The notes under the pieces are model-generated. The model was not told where the DNA came from and searched no databases. It saw only the letters and a list, made by a program, of their open reading frames with translations. A stretch of 64,000 nucleotides of DNA from the NCBI RefSeq assembly GCF_001423105.1, contig NZ_LMNV01000002.1, forward strand, positions 28,533 to 92,532, given 5' to 3'. The translations under genes were made by a program, and so were the position numbers. Shown piece by piece: positions 51,342-60,387 of the stretch (position 1 is the first letter of the stretch; every line of letters starts with the position of its first letter). This DNA is from Frondihabitans sp. Leaf304. Its GTDB lineage: Bacteria > Actinomycetota > Actinomycetes > Actinomycetales > Microbacteriaceae.

Positions 51342-52955
51342 CTAGCGGAGCGGAGCAGCAGCGAACTCGCGCTGCAGCTCTCGCTTCAGCACCTTGCCGC
51401 TCGCACCGATCGGCAGGGCCTCGACCACGTGCACCTCGCGCGGGAACTTGTAGGCCGCGAGGTGCTCGCGCACGAACGCGATCACCGACTCGCAGTCGAG
51501 CGACACACCGGGGCGCGCGATCACCGCAGCGTGCACCTCCTGCCCGTGCACGTCGTCGGGCACGCCGAACACGGCCGCGTTGGCGACGAGGGGGTGCCGC
51601 ATCAGGCAGTCCTCCACTTCGCTCGGGTAGACGTTGTAGCCGTTGCGCACGATCATGTCTTTCTTGCGATCGACGATCGTGACGATGCCGTCGGCGTCCT
51701 TCGTGCCCAGGTCGCCGGTGTGGAACCACCCGTCGACCATGGCGGCATCGGTCGCCTCCGGGTTGCCGAGGTAGCCCTTCATCAGGTTGTGGCCGCGGAT
51801 CACGATCTCGCCGAGCTCGCCGTCGGGGAGGAAGACGACGTGGTCTTCGACGTCGGGCTGGACGATCTCGACATCGACGCCCCAGATGGCGCGTCCGATC
51901 GTGCCGGGGCGCGGATCCTTGAGGTCGTTGACGGTCGCGACCGGAGAGGTCTCGGTGAGCCCGTAGCCCTCCTGGATGACGGCGCCGAACGTCTCTTCGA
52001 AGCGTTCGAGCACCGCGACCGGAAGAGCGGAGCCGCCCGAGACGGCGTAGCGGAGCGGAGGGCGCAGGTGGCTCGCGGCGGGGGAGGAGGCGGCAGCGAG
52101 AAGGCCGATGTACATCGTGGGCACGGCGGTGAAGATGGTCGTGCGGGTGTCGACCATCAGCTGGAGCGCTTCGGCCGGGTCGAACTTCGGCAGCAGCACG
52201 ATGGAGGCCCCGCGCCGGAACACCGTGTTGAGCACGGTGGTCTGACCGAAGGCGTGGAAGAACGGGAGTCCGCCGAAGACGACGTCGGTCGCGGCCATGT
52301 CGGTGCAGTCGATCAGCTCGGTGCTGACCTGTTCGATCATCGCGAGGTGAGAGCCGACGGCGCCCTTCGGGTGACCGGTCGTTCCCGAGGTGTAGAGGAT
52401 CGTCGCGGCCGCCAGAGGGTTGACCGACTCATAGCGGTCGATGGGTGTGGCGGTGGCGGCCAGAACCTCCAACCGATCGACGGGCACGGGCGTCGGCGCG
52501 TCGAGGGGAAGCAGCACCGACACGATGGGCACACCGGCGGCCGCCGCGGCGGGAAGTGCCTCGCCGAGCTGCGGCGCGGCAACTATCGCCAGGACGGCGC
52601 CCGAGTCGCGCAGCACGTATTCGATCTCCTCCTGCTTGAACAGGAGGTGGATCGGCACCACGATCGCCCCGAGCGAGAGCACCGCGTAGTAGGCGCGGCA
52701 GAAGTCGGGCACGTTCGGCAGGATCAACGCCACCCGGTCGCCCCGCCCCACACCCCGGGCACGGAGGGCTCCGGCGTAGGCGCGGGTCTCGTTCCAGAGC
52801 TGCCCGTACGTGGTCGTCTGCCCGCGGAAGTGCACGGCGGGGCTCTCGGGATGCCGCGCGGCCGTCTCCGACAGGATCGCCGCGATCGACAGGGTGCCGA
52901 GGCCCGGACCGCCGAGGAGGTCGGCGGTCGAGGGGGAGGAGGTGGTGAACGTCAT
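51342..52955 (-). CDS. fadD: Long-chain fatty-acid-CoA ligase (AMP-forming)
   Basis: A 537-residue member of the ANL superfamily. It has the P-loop-like ILYTSGTTGHPKGA, the aromatic-rich core YGLTETSPVA, the hinge region DGWFHTGDLG, and the catalytic C-terminal Lys in GASGKVLKREL. It activates fatty acids to acyl-CoA and so feeds the beta-oxidation genes across the regulator. It is 31 bp downstream of the thioesterase gene on the same strand. The chain-length preference is not predictable. Confidence 0.93.
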   Translation of the reverse strand: MTFTTSSPSTADLLGGPGLGTLSIAAILSETAARHPESPAVHFRGQTTTYGQLWNETRAYAGALRARGVGRGDRVALILPNVPDFCRAYYAVLSLGAIVVPIHLLFKQEEIEYVLRDSGAVLAIVAAPQLGEALPAAAAAGVPIVSVLLPLDAPTPVPVDRLEVLAATATPIDRYESVNPLAAATILYTSGTTGHPKGAVGSHLAMIEQVSTELIDCTDMAATDVVFGGLPFFHAFGQTTVLNTVFRRGASIVLLPKFDPAEALQLMVDTRTTIFTAVPTMYIGLLAAASSPAASHLRPPLRYAVSGGSALPVAVLERFEETFGAVIQEGYGLTETSPVATVNDLKDPRPGTIGRAIWGVDVEIVQPDVEDHVVFLPDGELGEIVIRGHNLMKGYLGNPEATDAAMVDGWFHTGDLGTKDADGIVTIVDRKKDMIVRNGYNVYPSEVEDCLMRHPLVANAAVFGVPDDVHGQEVHAAVIARPGVSLDCESVIAFVREHLAAYKFPREVHVVEALPIGASGKVLKRELQREFAAAPLR

Positions 52956-52986
52956 TGTTCGGTCCTTTCGAAGAACAAGGGAAGAG

Positions 52987-53445
52987 CTAGTGAGAGGCGG
53001 GAACGAGCTCGAACGCCGCCTCGAGAGCGGTGCGGATGCGCTCGGGAACAGGCACCGGGCGCCGATTCACCGAGTCGACGAAGACGGTGACGAAGGTGCC
53101 GTCGGCGAGCAGCGAGTCGTCAGAGGAGCGCAGGATCCGCGGCGACCACGCCAGGCTCGTCGTTCCGATTCGCACCGATCGCAGCTCGACCACCAGCTCC
53201 TCCGGAAACCCCGCCGCCGCTCTGAACTGGCACGACGACGACACGCAGAATCCGATCACGTCGTCGTGCAGCGGGTCGAGGCCGGTTCGGCTCATGAACC
53301 AGGTGTTGATGGCGGTGTCCATCGCCTGGTAGTAGATCGTGTTGTTGAGGTGGCCGTACATGTCGTTGTCGGCCCAGCGGGTCGCGATCTTCTGGCGATA
53401 CGGGCCGGTCGTCGTGGGCGTGCTCGACGGGGTCGTGGTGGTCAC
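52987..53445 (-). CDS. Acyl-CoA thioesterase, 4HBT hot-dog fold
   Basis: A 152-residue protein. RWADNDMYGHLNN (Asp26/Asp28 region) is the 4HBT-type active-site block on the central helix, and CQFRAAAGFPEELVV follows. It hydrolyses acyl-CoA thioesters and may balance the acyl-CoA pool of this island. GTG 53445 has GGGAGG upstream, inside the end of the regulator gene, with 4 bp between the genes, so the two are one operon with fadD. Confidence 0.88.
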   Translation of the reverse strand: MTTTTPSSTPTTTGPYRQKIATRWADNDMYGHLNNTIYYQAMDTAINTWFMSRTGLDPLHDDVIGFCVSSSCQFRAAAGFPEELVVELRSVRIGTTSLAWSPRILRSSDDSLLADGTFVTVFVDSVNRRPVPVPERIRTALEAAFELVPASH

Positions 53446-53449
53446 GGTG

Positions 53450-54091
53450 TCATCCCTCCCGGAGGACGTAGGCGAAGGCGGCCCGGGCGCGGGACGCGCT
53501 CGGCATCTCGCCGGTGATCAGGTCGGCGTAGGTGAACGACTCCGAGACCCGCACCAGCAGGTAGGCCAGGTCGTGCGTCTCGAGGTCGAACGCCATGCTC
53601 CCGGCAGCCACTTCGGCCTCGAGTATGGCCTCGACCGTGGCGAGGTAGCGGCGCTGCACCTGGCTGTCTTTCGTCGTCAGCACGCGAAGGGCCCGCGCCG
53701 GCTCCTTATTCAAAAAGCCCTGGAAGTACGGGGCCGCGATCAGAGTCTCGACGAAGTCGCCGAGGATCGAGGTGAGCCGAGCCGCTCCGGTGAGATCACA
53801 GGCGCGTTCGAGCCGCACGAGGGTCGGCTCGGCAAGCGACCACAGCACCTCGCTCAGCAGGGCGTCGCGGTTGCCGAGCCAGCGGAAGAGCGACGTGCGG
53901 TCGACGCCGAGACGGGCTGCGAGATCGTTCATGTCGACCCGCTCGCCAGCGAGGAAGGTGCGGCGGGCGAAGACGAACGCACGGATGGTGTCGGGGTGGT
54001 CGCCGCGAGCGAGCCGTGCCGCGAGCTCGGAGGGCACCCGCTGCGCGGCGAGTGCCGCGAAGGCCACGGGTGCTTGGGTCGGCGTCGACAT
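53450..54091 (-). CDS. QsdR-family TetR-type regulator
   Basis: A 213-residue protein from ATG 54091. The N-terminal helix-turn-helix is MNDLAARLGVDRTSLFRWLG. The family-specific ligand domain ends AYLLVRVSESFTYADLITGE, a signature of the QsdR branch of TetR proteins. These usually respond to acyl-CoA-like ligands. TAGAGT lies 7 nt before the ATG. It is divergent from the acyl-CoA dehydrogenase, which it probably represses along with its own operon. Confidence 0.9.
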   Translation of the reverse strand: MSTPTQAPVAFAALAAQRVPSELAARLARGDHPDTIRAFVFARRTFLAGERVDMNDLAARLGVDRTSLFRWLGNRDALLSEVLWSLAEPTLVRLERACDLTGAARLTSILGDFVETLIAAPYFQGFLNKEPARALRVLTTKDSQVQRRYLATVEAILEAEVAAGSMAFDLETHDLAYLLVRVSESFTYADLITGEMPSASRARAAFAYVLREG

Positions 54092-54191
54092 GACCCCGAC
54101 TCTAGGTCTCCTGGGAAGCTCGTGCAACATTTCGCAAAACGATGCATGATGGTGTCACACCTGATCGATCGTCAAGCAATGGAGCTGAACC

Positions 54192-55388
54192 GTGACTGTG
54201 ACCACGTCGAAGACGAACTACCTCTCAAGCGACTTCTACTTCGCGCAAGACGCGCTGACCGCCCGCGAGAACGACAACATCCACGACCTCCGGGCCTACC
54301 TCGAATCCGAGGTCGCCCCGATCGCCGACGACTTCTGGGAGCGCGCCGAGTTTCCGCACCAGGTGATCAAACCCCTGGCCGAGCTGGGCGCCTACGGGCC
54401 CATCTGGGAGGAGTCGCGCCAGTTCGAGAACACCGCGAAGTACCGCGGCTGGGCCGCCCTCGAGTCGGGGCGCGTCGACGGCAGCGTATCGACGTTCATC
54501 GGCGTCACCTCCGGTCTCGCGATGGGCTCGATCGGCCTCGCCGGCAGCCCGGAGCAGCGCGCGGAGTGGCTGCCCAAGATGGCCACCGGCGAAGTGATCG
54601 GGGCATTCGGTCTGACTGAACCGCTCTCAGGATCCGACGCGGCCGGCGGCCTCCGCACCACTGCCACGCGTCACGGCGACAGCTGGACGCTGAACGGCCA
54701 GAAGCGCTGGATCGGCAACGCCACCTTCGCCGACGTGGTCGTCATCTGGGCCCGCGACACCGCGGACGGCCAGGTCAAGGGATTCCTCGTCACCACCGAC
54801 ACCCCCGGTTTCACGGCCACCAAGATCGAGCGCAAGCAGAGCCTCCGCATCGTGCAGAACGCCGACATCACGATGACCGACGTCGTCGTGCCCGAAGAGC
54901 GTCGCCTCCAGCTCGCCAATTCGTTCCGCGACACCGCCAAGGTGCTCCTGCTGACCCGGGCAGACGTGGCCTGGCAGGCGATCGGCAACTCGATCGGCGC
55001 CTACGAATCAGCCGTCGCCTACGTCACCGAACGCGAGCAGTTCGGCAAGAAGCTCTCGTCGTTCCAGCTCGTGCAAGACCTCCTGTCGCGCTGCCTCTCG
55101 AACATCTCGGCGTCGATCGCGCTGTGCATGCAGACCTCCGACCTCCTCGACCAGGGGCGCCAGACCGATGCCCACGCGTCGATGGCCAAGTCGTTCGCCA
55201 CGTCGAAGATGCGCGAGACCGTGGGCTGGTGCCGCGAGGTGATGGGTGGCAATGGCATCGTGCTCGACTACGGCGTCGCCCGTCGGTTCGCCGACGCCGA
55301 GGCCATCTACTCGTTCGAGGGCACTCGTGAGATGAACTCCCTGATCGTCGGGCGCGCCATCACCGGCACGAGCGCCTTCGTCTCGTAG
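54192..55388 (+). CDS. Acyl-CoA dehydrogenase
   Basis: A 398-residue FAD enzyme. FGLTEPLSGSDAAG is the FAD/substrate loop and RWIGNA follows. The catalytic base is Glu376 in YSFEGTREMN, the position used by glutaryl-, isovaleryl- and some other dehydrogenases; resemblance is greatest to the glutaryl-CoA dehydrogenase-like branch. It forms the trans-2-enoyl-CoA. GTG 54192 has GGAG upstream. It is first of a four-gene degradation operon, with 10 bp to the thiolase. Confidence 0.92.
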   Translation: MTVTTSKTNYLSSDFYFAQDALTARENDNIHDLRAYLESEVAPIADDFWERAEFPHQVIKPLAELGAYGPIWEESRQFENTAKYRGWAALESGRVDGSVSTFIGVTSGLAMGSIGLAGSPEQRAEWLPKMATGEVIGAFGLTEPLSGSDAAGGLRTTATRHGDSWTLNGQKRWIGNATFADVVVIWARDTADGQVKGFLVTTDTPGFTATKIERKQSLRIVQNADITMTDVVVPEERRLQLANSFRDTAKVLLLTRADVAWQAIGNSIGAYESAVAYVTEREQFGKKLSSFQLVQDLLSRCLSNISASIALCMQTSDLLDQGRQTDAHASMAKSFATSKMRETVGWCREVMGGNGIVLDYGVARRFADAEAIYSFEGTREMNSLIVGRAITGTSAFVS

Positions 55389-55398
55389 GGCGCCGATC

Positions 55399-56601
55399 AT
55401 GACCGAAGCTGTCATCGTCGCCGTCTCCCGCACCCCGATCGGGCGTGCCATGAAGGGGTCCCTCCGCGCTATCCGCCCGGACGACCTGGCCGCGATCGCG
55501 GTGCGCGACGTCCTCTCGAAGGTGCCCGAGTTGGACCCTGAATCCATCGACGATCTGCTGATGGGCTGCGGCATGCCAGGCGGTGAGCAGGGTATGAACA
55601 TCGCTCGCATCGTCGCGGTCGCCCTCGGCTACGACCGCCTGCCCGGCACGACCGTCAACCGGTATTGCTCGTCGAGCTTGCAGACCACCCGCATGGCGTT
55701 CCATGCCATCAAGGCGGGCGAAGGCGACGTGTTCATCTCGGCCGGTGTCGAGTCGGTGTCGAGCGCGGCCCGAGGGTCGAGCGACTACATCCCCGGCGAA
55801 GATCTTCGCAACCCGCTCTTTCCGACATTCCAGGATCCCGCGGGCGTCTGGGTCGATCCTCGCTCCCGGGGCGACCTGCCCGACCCCTACATCTCGATGG
55901 GCGAGACCGCAGAGAACGTCGCAGGACTGCTCGGCATCTCGCGCCACGAGCAGGACGAGTTCGCGGCACTCTCGCAGAATCGGGCTGAACAGGCCATTCG
56001 CGACGGGTTCTGGCAGCGCGAGATCACGCCGTTCACCCTGCCCGACGGTACGGTCGTCTCGGTTGACGACGGCCCTCGAGCCGGAGTCACCGTCGAGACG
56101 CTGTCCGGCCTCAAGCCGGTCTTCCGCCAGGAGGGCACCGTGACGGCGGGCAATGCCTGCCCGCTCAACGACGGGGCCGCAGCGCTTGTCGTCATGAGCG
56201 ACAGCCGTGCGGCGCAGCTCGGCATCACACCTCTGGCGCGCATCGTGTCGACCGGCGTCACCGGACTCTCGCCCGAGATCATGGGCCTCGGACCGGTCGA
56301 GGCGTCGAAGCAGGCCCTCGCCCGCGCCGGCATGACCATCGACGACATCGACCTCGTCGAGATCAACGAGGCATTCGCCGCGCAGGTGATCCCGTCGGCC
56401 CGCGAGCTCGGCGTCTCGCACGACAAGCTCAACGTGCACGGCGGGGCGATCGCCGTCGGGCACCCGTTCGGCATGACCGGCGCCCGCATCACCGGAACGC
56501 TGCTGAACGGGCTGCAGACGCGCGACGCCACCTTCGGCCTCGAGACGATGTGCGTCGGCGGCGGCCAGGGGATGGCGATGGTGGTCGAGCGGCTCTCGTA
56601 G
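55399..56601 (+). CDS. fadA: Acetyl-CoA acyltransferase (thiolase)
   Basis: A 400-residue thiolase. The nucleophile is Cys90 in NRYCSSSLQT, the His loop is NVHGGAIAVGHPFG and the second active Cys lies in MCVGGGQGMAMV. It cleaves 3-ketoacyl-CoA to acetyl-CoA and the shortened acyl-CoA. It is second in the operon; a 47-bp gap with GAAAGGA leads to the reductase. Confidence 0.94.
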   Translation: MTEAVIVAVSRTPIGRAMKGSLRAIRPDDLAAIAVRDVLSKVPELDPESIDDLLMGCGMPGGEQGMNIARIVAVALGYDRLPGTTVNRYCSSSLQTTRMAFHAIKAGEGDVFISAGVESVSSAARGSSDYIPGEDLRNPLFPTFQDPAGVWVDPRSRGDLPDPYISMGETAENVAGLLGISRHEQDEFAALSQNRAEQAIRDGFWQREITPFTLPDGTVVSVDDGPRAGVTVETLSGLKPVFRQEGTVTAGNACPLNDGAAALVVMSDSRAAQLGITPLARIVSTGVTGLSPEIMGLGPVEASKQALARAGMTIDDIDLVEINEAFAAQVIPSARELGVSHDKLNVHGGAIAVGHPFGMTGARITGTLLNGLQTRDATFGLETMCVGGGQGMAMVVERLS

Positions 56602-56648
56602 AGCACTGCCGGTCGACCCTCGCGGATACGAACACGAAAGGAACCACC

Positions 56649-57476
56649 ATGACCGACCAAGACAGCGTCTCTGCACAGCACGAGGCTTCTGACCAGCACG
56701 GCGCTTCGGACCAGCACGGCGCTTCTGACCAGCGCATCGCGATCGTGACCGGGGGAGCGCGCGGCATCGGCGCCGCCGTCGGAGCCCGACTCGCGCGCAA
56801 CGGAATGGCCGTCGCCCTGATCGACCTGCGGCAGGAGGATGCCGATGCATCGGCCGCCGCCATCACTGCCGCGGGCGGGACGGCGATCGGTGTTGCGGCC
56901 GATGTCTCGGACGAGGTGTCAGTGAAAGCGGCCGTCGAGACGGTCGTCGAGAAGCTCGGCCCGCCGACCGTGCTGATCAACAACGCCGGGATCCTTCGCG
57001 ACAACCTGCTCTTCAAGATGAGCGTCGACGACTGGGACGCCGTGCTCGGAGTGCACCTGCGCGGTGCCTTCCTGATGAGCCGCGAAGTGCAGAAGTACCA
57101 GGTCGAGGCGAAGTGGGGGCGCATCGTCAACCTGTCGTCGTCGTCGGCGCTGGGCAACCGCGGGCAGGCGAACTACTCGGCCGCGAAGGCCGGCATGCAG
57201 GGCTTCACGAAGACGCTGGCGATCGAGCTCGGGCCGTTCGGGATCACCGCCAACGCGATCGCTCCCGGCTTCATCGAGACGGCGATGATCGAGGAGACGG
57301 CCAGGCGCATGAAGGTGTCGCTCGACACGTTCCTCGAAGAGGCGGCGAAGCAGATCGCCGTTCGCCGGGTCGGTCAGCCCGACGACATCGCGGCGGCTGC
57401 GGCCTACTTCTGCTCGGAAGAGGCGGGCTACGTTTCGGGCCAGGTGCTCTACGTGGCGGGTGGGCCGCTCGATTGA
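56649..57476 (+). CDS. Short-chain dehydrogenase, FabG type (3-hydroxyacyl-CoA dehydrogenase)
   Basis: A 275-residue SDR from ATG 56649. The N-terminal extension contains an 18-bp in-frame repeat encoding HGASDQ units. The Rossmann motif is TGGARGIG (34-41), then NNAG (111-114), with catalytic Ser (163-166), Tyr176 and Lys180. FabG-type enzymes act on (R)-3-hydroxyacyl thioesters. In this operon it should oxidise the product of the MaoC hydratase. It overlaps the next gene by TTGA. Confidence 0.92.
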   Translation: MTDQDSVSAQHEASDQHGASDQHGASDQRIAIVTGGARGIGAAVGARLARNGMAVALIDLRQEDADASAAAITAAGGTAIGVAADVSDEVSVKAAVETVVEKLGPPTVLINNAGILRDNLLFKMSVDDWDAVLGVHLRGAFLMSREVQKYQVEAKWGRIVNLSSSSALGNRGQANYSAAKAGMQGFTKTLAIELGPFGITANAIAPGFIETAMIEETARRMKVSLDTFLEEAAKQIAVRRVGQPDDIAAAAAYFCSEEAGYVSGQVLYVAGGPLD

Positions 57477-57961
57477 GCGGGGCGGATGAGGCGTCGGTGC
57501 CGGCCGTCTTCGCGAGTCCGGCCGACCTCGTCGGAGCGGAGGGCAGGATCCTCGGCCCGTCGTCGTGGGTGACCATCGACCAGGGGCGGATTCAGGCGTT
57601 CGCCGATGCCACCGGCGACCAGCAGTGGATCCACACCGACCCGGCCCGCGCGGCTGAGGGTCCGTTCGGAGCGACGATCGCACACGGCTTCCTGACGCTC
57701 GCGCTCACCGCCGCCTTCGCGGAGGAGTTGCTTCGCGTCGACGGCACAGCCCAGGTGATCAACTACGGGGCCGACAAGCTGCGGTTTCTGCAGCCGGTGC
57801 TGGTCGGCAGTCGGGTGCGCGCGGTCGGCGAGATCACGTCGGCTGCGTCCGGCGCGAGCGGCGTGCGGCTCGGTTACCGGCTCACCGTCGAGATCGAGGG
57901 CGTGGAGCGGCCGGCGCTCGTCGTCGACACGGTGACGCTCTTCGTGCCCGAGTCCGCCTGA
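57473..57961 (+). CDS. MaoC-family (R)-enoyl-CoA hydratase
   Basis: A 162-residue hot-dog hydratase. The hydratase-2 motif is FADATGDQQWIHTDP, with catalytic Asp49 and His54, followed by GPFGATIAHGFLTL. It hydrates trans-2-enoyl-CoA to (R)-3-hydroxyacyl-CoA, which fits the FabG-type partner. I chose TTG 57473 because it overlaps the previous stop; GTG 57497 with GATGAGG upstream is a fair alternative. It is last in the operon. Confidence 0.9.
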   Translation: MSGADEASVPAVFASPADLVGAEGRILGPSSWVTIDQGRIQAFADATGDQQWIHTDPARAAEGPFGATIAHGFLTLALTAAFAEELLRVDGTAQVINYGADKLRFLQPVLVGSRVRAVGEITSAASGASGVRLGYRLTVEIEGVERPALVVDTVTLFVPESA

Positions 57962-58124
57962 CCTAGCGGCATTCTGCCCGCCGGCCGCAAATTCGAGAGC
58001 GATCCCGGCGTCTCGTAACACCCGTTGCAGGCGGTTGCGGCCGGACGTTTCGGATCACTCGGAAATGTGCGAGGACTACCAGCGGGCGTGGCGCAGAACG
58101 GTGCGACGCCCACCCGGCTGAATG

Positions 58125-58244
58125 TCAGCGGCGGCGGCCGGATCCTGAACCGCCCGTTGCTGAACCGCCAGCAGCACCTCGACGCTGACGGATCTTGCGG
58201 ATGACGGTCAAGACGACGGGCAGGTATTTGAGAAGGCGGATCAT
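58125..58244 (-). CDS. 39-residue amphipathic/membrane small protein
   Basis: A short gene in the 377-bp gap 57962-58338. ATG 58244 opens MIRLLKYLPVVLTVIRKIRQ, one hydrophobic helix with basic ends, then RRGAAGG and a Gly/Ser linker ending GRRR and TGA at 58127-58125. AAAGAG precedes the ATG by about 9 nt. The codon use is GC3-rich like its neighbours. The rest of the gap shows nothing identifiable. The function is unknown; such basic single-helix proteins usually sit at the membrane. Confidence 0.6.
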   Translation of the reverse strand: MIRLLKYLPVVLTVIRKIRQRRGAAGGSATGGSGSGRRR

Positions 58245-58338
58245 GGGGGGCTCTTTCGCTAGACACGGGCGGGGTTCCGGATGGAACGCCCGTCTAGAAC
58301 TGAACCAGTCGTGCCTGGGCAGTCGAGTCAGTCGGGGT

Positions 58339-58839
58339 TCAATTTGCGAGGTACGAACGAATTGCCGTGACCACGAGGTCGTGGTCGATCACGTCTTTGA
58401 GGCCCGATGCCGTAATGGTACCCACGACCGAGCCGTCGACGACGATCGGGAACGACCCGCCCGACACGGCGAACTCGTCGTCGATCTGGTGCGGGGTGCC
58501 CGAGGCGTCGGCCTGGAGCCGGGTCAGCAGCGACGGCTGCGCATCGCGGAGGGCGACGTTCGCCTTGCGACGCAGCCAGCTCGTGGTGTCAGCCGAGACA
58601 CCGCCGAGCGCCGCCTTGTAGACGATGTGCTCGCCGAGCACGACCTGCACGGCAAGCGCGAAACCCCGCTCGCGCACGATCTCGGCGGCGAGAGTGCCGA
58701 GTGAGTACGCCGCCTCCTGATCGAAGGATCCGACGGAATCGAAAGTGAGCTCGGCCAGCTGGGCGCGGACCTCGTCGGGCGTGAACTCCGGCAGGGCGGT
58801 CTCGGTGAGGGGGCTCTCGGGCAGCGGGGCGTCGGTCAT
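58339..58839 (-). CDS. Haem-degrading-domain / UPF0303 (HbpS-like) protein
   Basis: A 166-residue protein. FDQEAAYSLGTLAAEIVRERG, the middle ADTTSWLRRKANVA and the end GGSFPIVVDGSVVGTITASGL are the conserved blocks of the DUF336/UPF0303 family, which includes haem-binding HbpS of Streptomyces. It probably binds haem or a related cofactor. CAGGAT lies 6 nt before ATG 58839, a weak -10. It is divergent from an orphan histidine kinase; HbpS itself modulates a kinase (SenS), so the pairing is notable. Confidence 0.88.
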   Translation of the reverse strand: MTDAPLPESPLTETALPEFTPDEVRAQLAELTFDSVGSFDQEAAYSLGTLAAEIVRERGFALAVQVVLGEHIVYKAALGGVSADTTSWLRRKANVALRDAQPSLLTRLQADASGTPHQIDDEFAVSGGSFPIVVDGSVVGTITASGLKDVIDHDLVVTAIRSYLAN

Positions 58840-58885
58840 GCCCCCATCCTGTCAGCCCTCCCGTCGGCGTGGGAGGCGCGCACAG

Positions 58886-58891
58886 TAGGGT
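58886..58891 (+). promoter_or_regulatory. Leaderless -10 of the orphan kinase gene
   Basis: TAGGGT, 6 nt, ATG 58898. Confidence 0.45.
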
Positions 58892-58897
58892 CGGCCT

Positions 58898-60289
58898 ATG
58901 CAGGACGACGGCGGCTGGGTCGAGCTGGCTCCGGCGAGCGCGCCCCGAGACGCGGGCTGGCCGGTGCGCCGCCGCCGGATCCTCGTCGGTGCCGGTCTTC
59001 TCGCCCTTCTCCTCGTCGCCCTCGTCACGGTCGGCGGACTCGTCGCCGCCCGCCAACTCGCCGAGGAGGAGGCCGCTGCCACCGCTGCGTCGACCACCAG
59101 CCTGCTGTCGACCGCGGTGATCGTCCCAGTGCTGTCCGACTCGCTCGTTCGGGGCACCGTCGGTCAAACCCAGTCCGCTCGGGAGGCGCTCGACGAGGTG
59201 GTCCGGGGGTGGATCCTCGGTACGGACGGCGTGGTCCGCGTGAAGCTGTCGACCGAGGCCGGGGTGATCGTCTACTCCGACGAGGCCGAACTGATCGGGC
59301 GCACGTCTCCGCTCGACCGGCACGATCGTGCGACTCTCCGTGCGGGAGGGCTGGATGCGCACGTCGTCGATTCCGACGCAGTAGAGGAGCGGTTCGACGA
59401 CGCTCCGGGAACGCTTCTGGTGGCGTACCGGGGAATCGAGACGCCCGACGGGACGAAGCTGCTCGTCGAGGTCCTGTTCGATTACGACCGGCTCACCGAG
59501 CGTTCCGGTCAGGTCTGGCTGCGGTTCGCGGGTGTCACGATCGGAGTGATCGCCGTGCTCTTCGTGCTGCTCGGGTCTCTTATCGGCTGGCTGCTCTCGC
59601 GGCTCGCACGAGAGGAGGCTGCCCGGCAAGAGGAACTCCGCGGAGAGCTCCAGCTGGCTCTCGGTGATGCCGCCGACGACCGTCGACGTCTCGCCGAATC
59701 CCTCCGCGACGGCGTCGTGCACGAGCTGACCGGTACGGCCCTCGCCCTCTCGGCCGCGTCGCGCGAACTCTCACAGACCGATCCGGTGCGATCCCGCCTG
59801 CTCGCCACGTCGGCTCGTCACGTCCGCGACGGGCTCGGCGGCCTCCGCACCCTCCTCATCGACCTGCATCCGGCGACGCTTTCTGTCGTAGCCCTGGCCC
59901 CGGCCCTCGAAGATCTCGCTGCCCGGGCGCGCAACCGTGGGCTGACGGTGCGCATCGACGTGCCCGACCGCACCGGCCTCGACGCCGACGAGGAGCGGCT
60001 CGTCTTCCGCATGGCCCGGGAATGCTTTGCCAACACCATGGCGCACGCGCACGCCGGCCACCTCGCGCTGACGCTGCACGGGCGCCTCCTCGAAATCGTC
60101 GACGACGGGGTCGGTTTCGAGCTCGGTTCCGAGCTTGGTTCGGTGTTGGGTGGATCTCCCGTCGACGGTGCCGAGCGGCCCCGGACGGGGTTGCGGATCC
60201 TGGTCGACGCCGCCCACACCTCCGGAGCCTCCCTCTCGATCCGCACCGCCCCAGCCCAGGGAGTGCGCATTCGCCTTCGCCTGCCGTGA
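58898..60289 (+). CDS. NarL-type sensor histidine kinase with altered phospho-acceptor site
   Basis: A 463-residue protein with TM helices at ~27-51 and ~211-233 and a ~155-residue sensor between (Cache-like). The DHp region reads RRRLAESLRDGVVHELTG. Relatives have LHDGVVQ at this place, so the phospho-accepting His is Arg270 here and a His (275) stands where Gln is usual. The ATPase domain keeps an N-box (ECFANTMAHAHAG) and G1 (DDGVGF). No response regulator gene is adjacent. It may not autophosphorylate in the normal way. It is divergent from the HbpS-like gene. Confidence 0.85.
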   Translation: MQDDGGWVELAPASAPRDAGWPVRRRRILVGAGLLALLLVALVTVGGLVAARQLAEEEAAATAASTTSLLSTAVIVPVLSDSLVRGTVGQTQSAREALDEVVRGWILGTDGVVRVKLSTEAGVIVYSDEAELIGRTSPLDRHDRATLRAGGLDAHVVDSDAVEERFDDAPGTLLVAYRGIETPDGTKLLVEVLFDYDRLTERSGQVWLRFAGVTIGVIAVLFVLLGSLIGWLLSRLAREEAARQEELRGELQLALGDAADDRRRLAESLRDGVVHELTGTALALSAASRELSQTDPVRSRLLATSARHVRDGLGGLRTLLIDLHPATLSVVALAPALEDLAARARNRGLTVRIDVPDRTGLDADEERLVFRMARECFANTMAHAHAGHLALTLHGRLLEIVDDGVGFELGSELGSVLGGSPVDGAERPRTGLRILVDAAHTSGASLSIRTAPAQGVRIRLRLP

Positions 60290-60387
60290 CGGGCGTCTTC
60301 GTCTCCCCACCGGCCTGTGCGTCGCGTATCCGCCCTCATCTGTGACCCCGAGGATCCGGCGGCTCGCCCCCGAGGCCACCCTGTCGG

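Noticed and set aside
54092..54191. QsdR operator around ATGCAT in the divergent region
   Set aside because: Only short self-complementary words were found (ATGCAT, GATCGATC); no clear dyad of TetR size.
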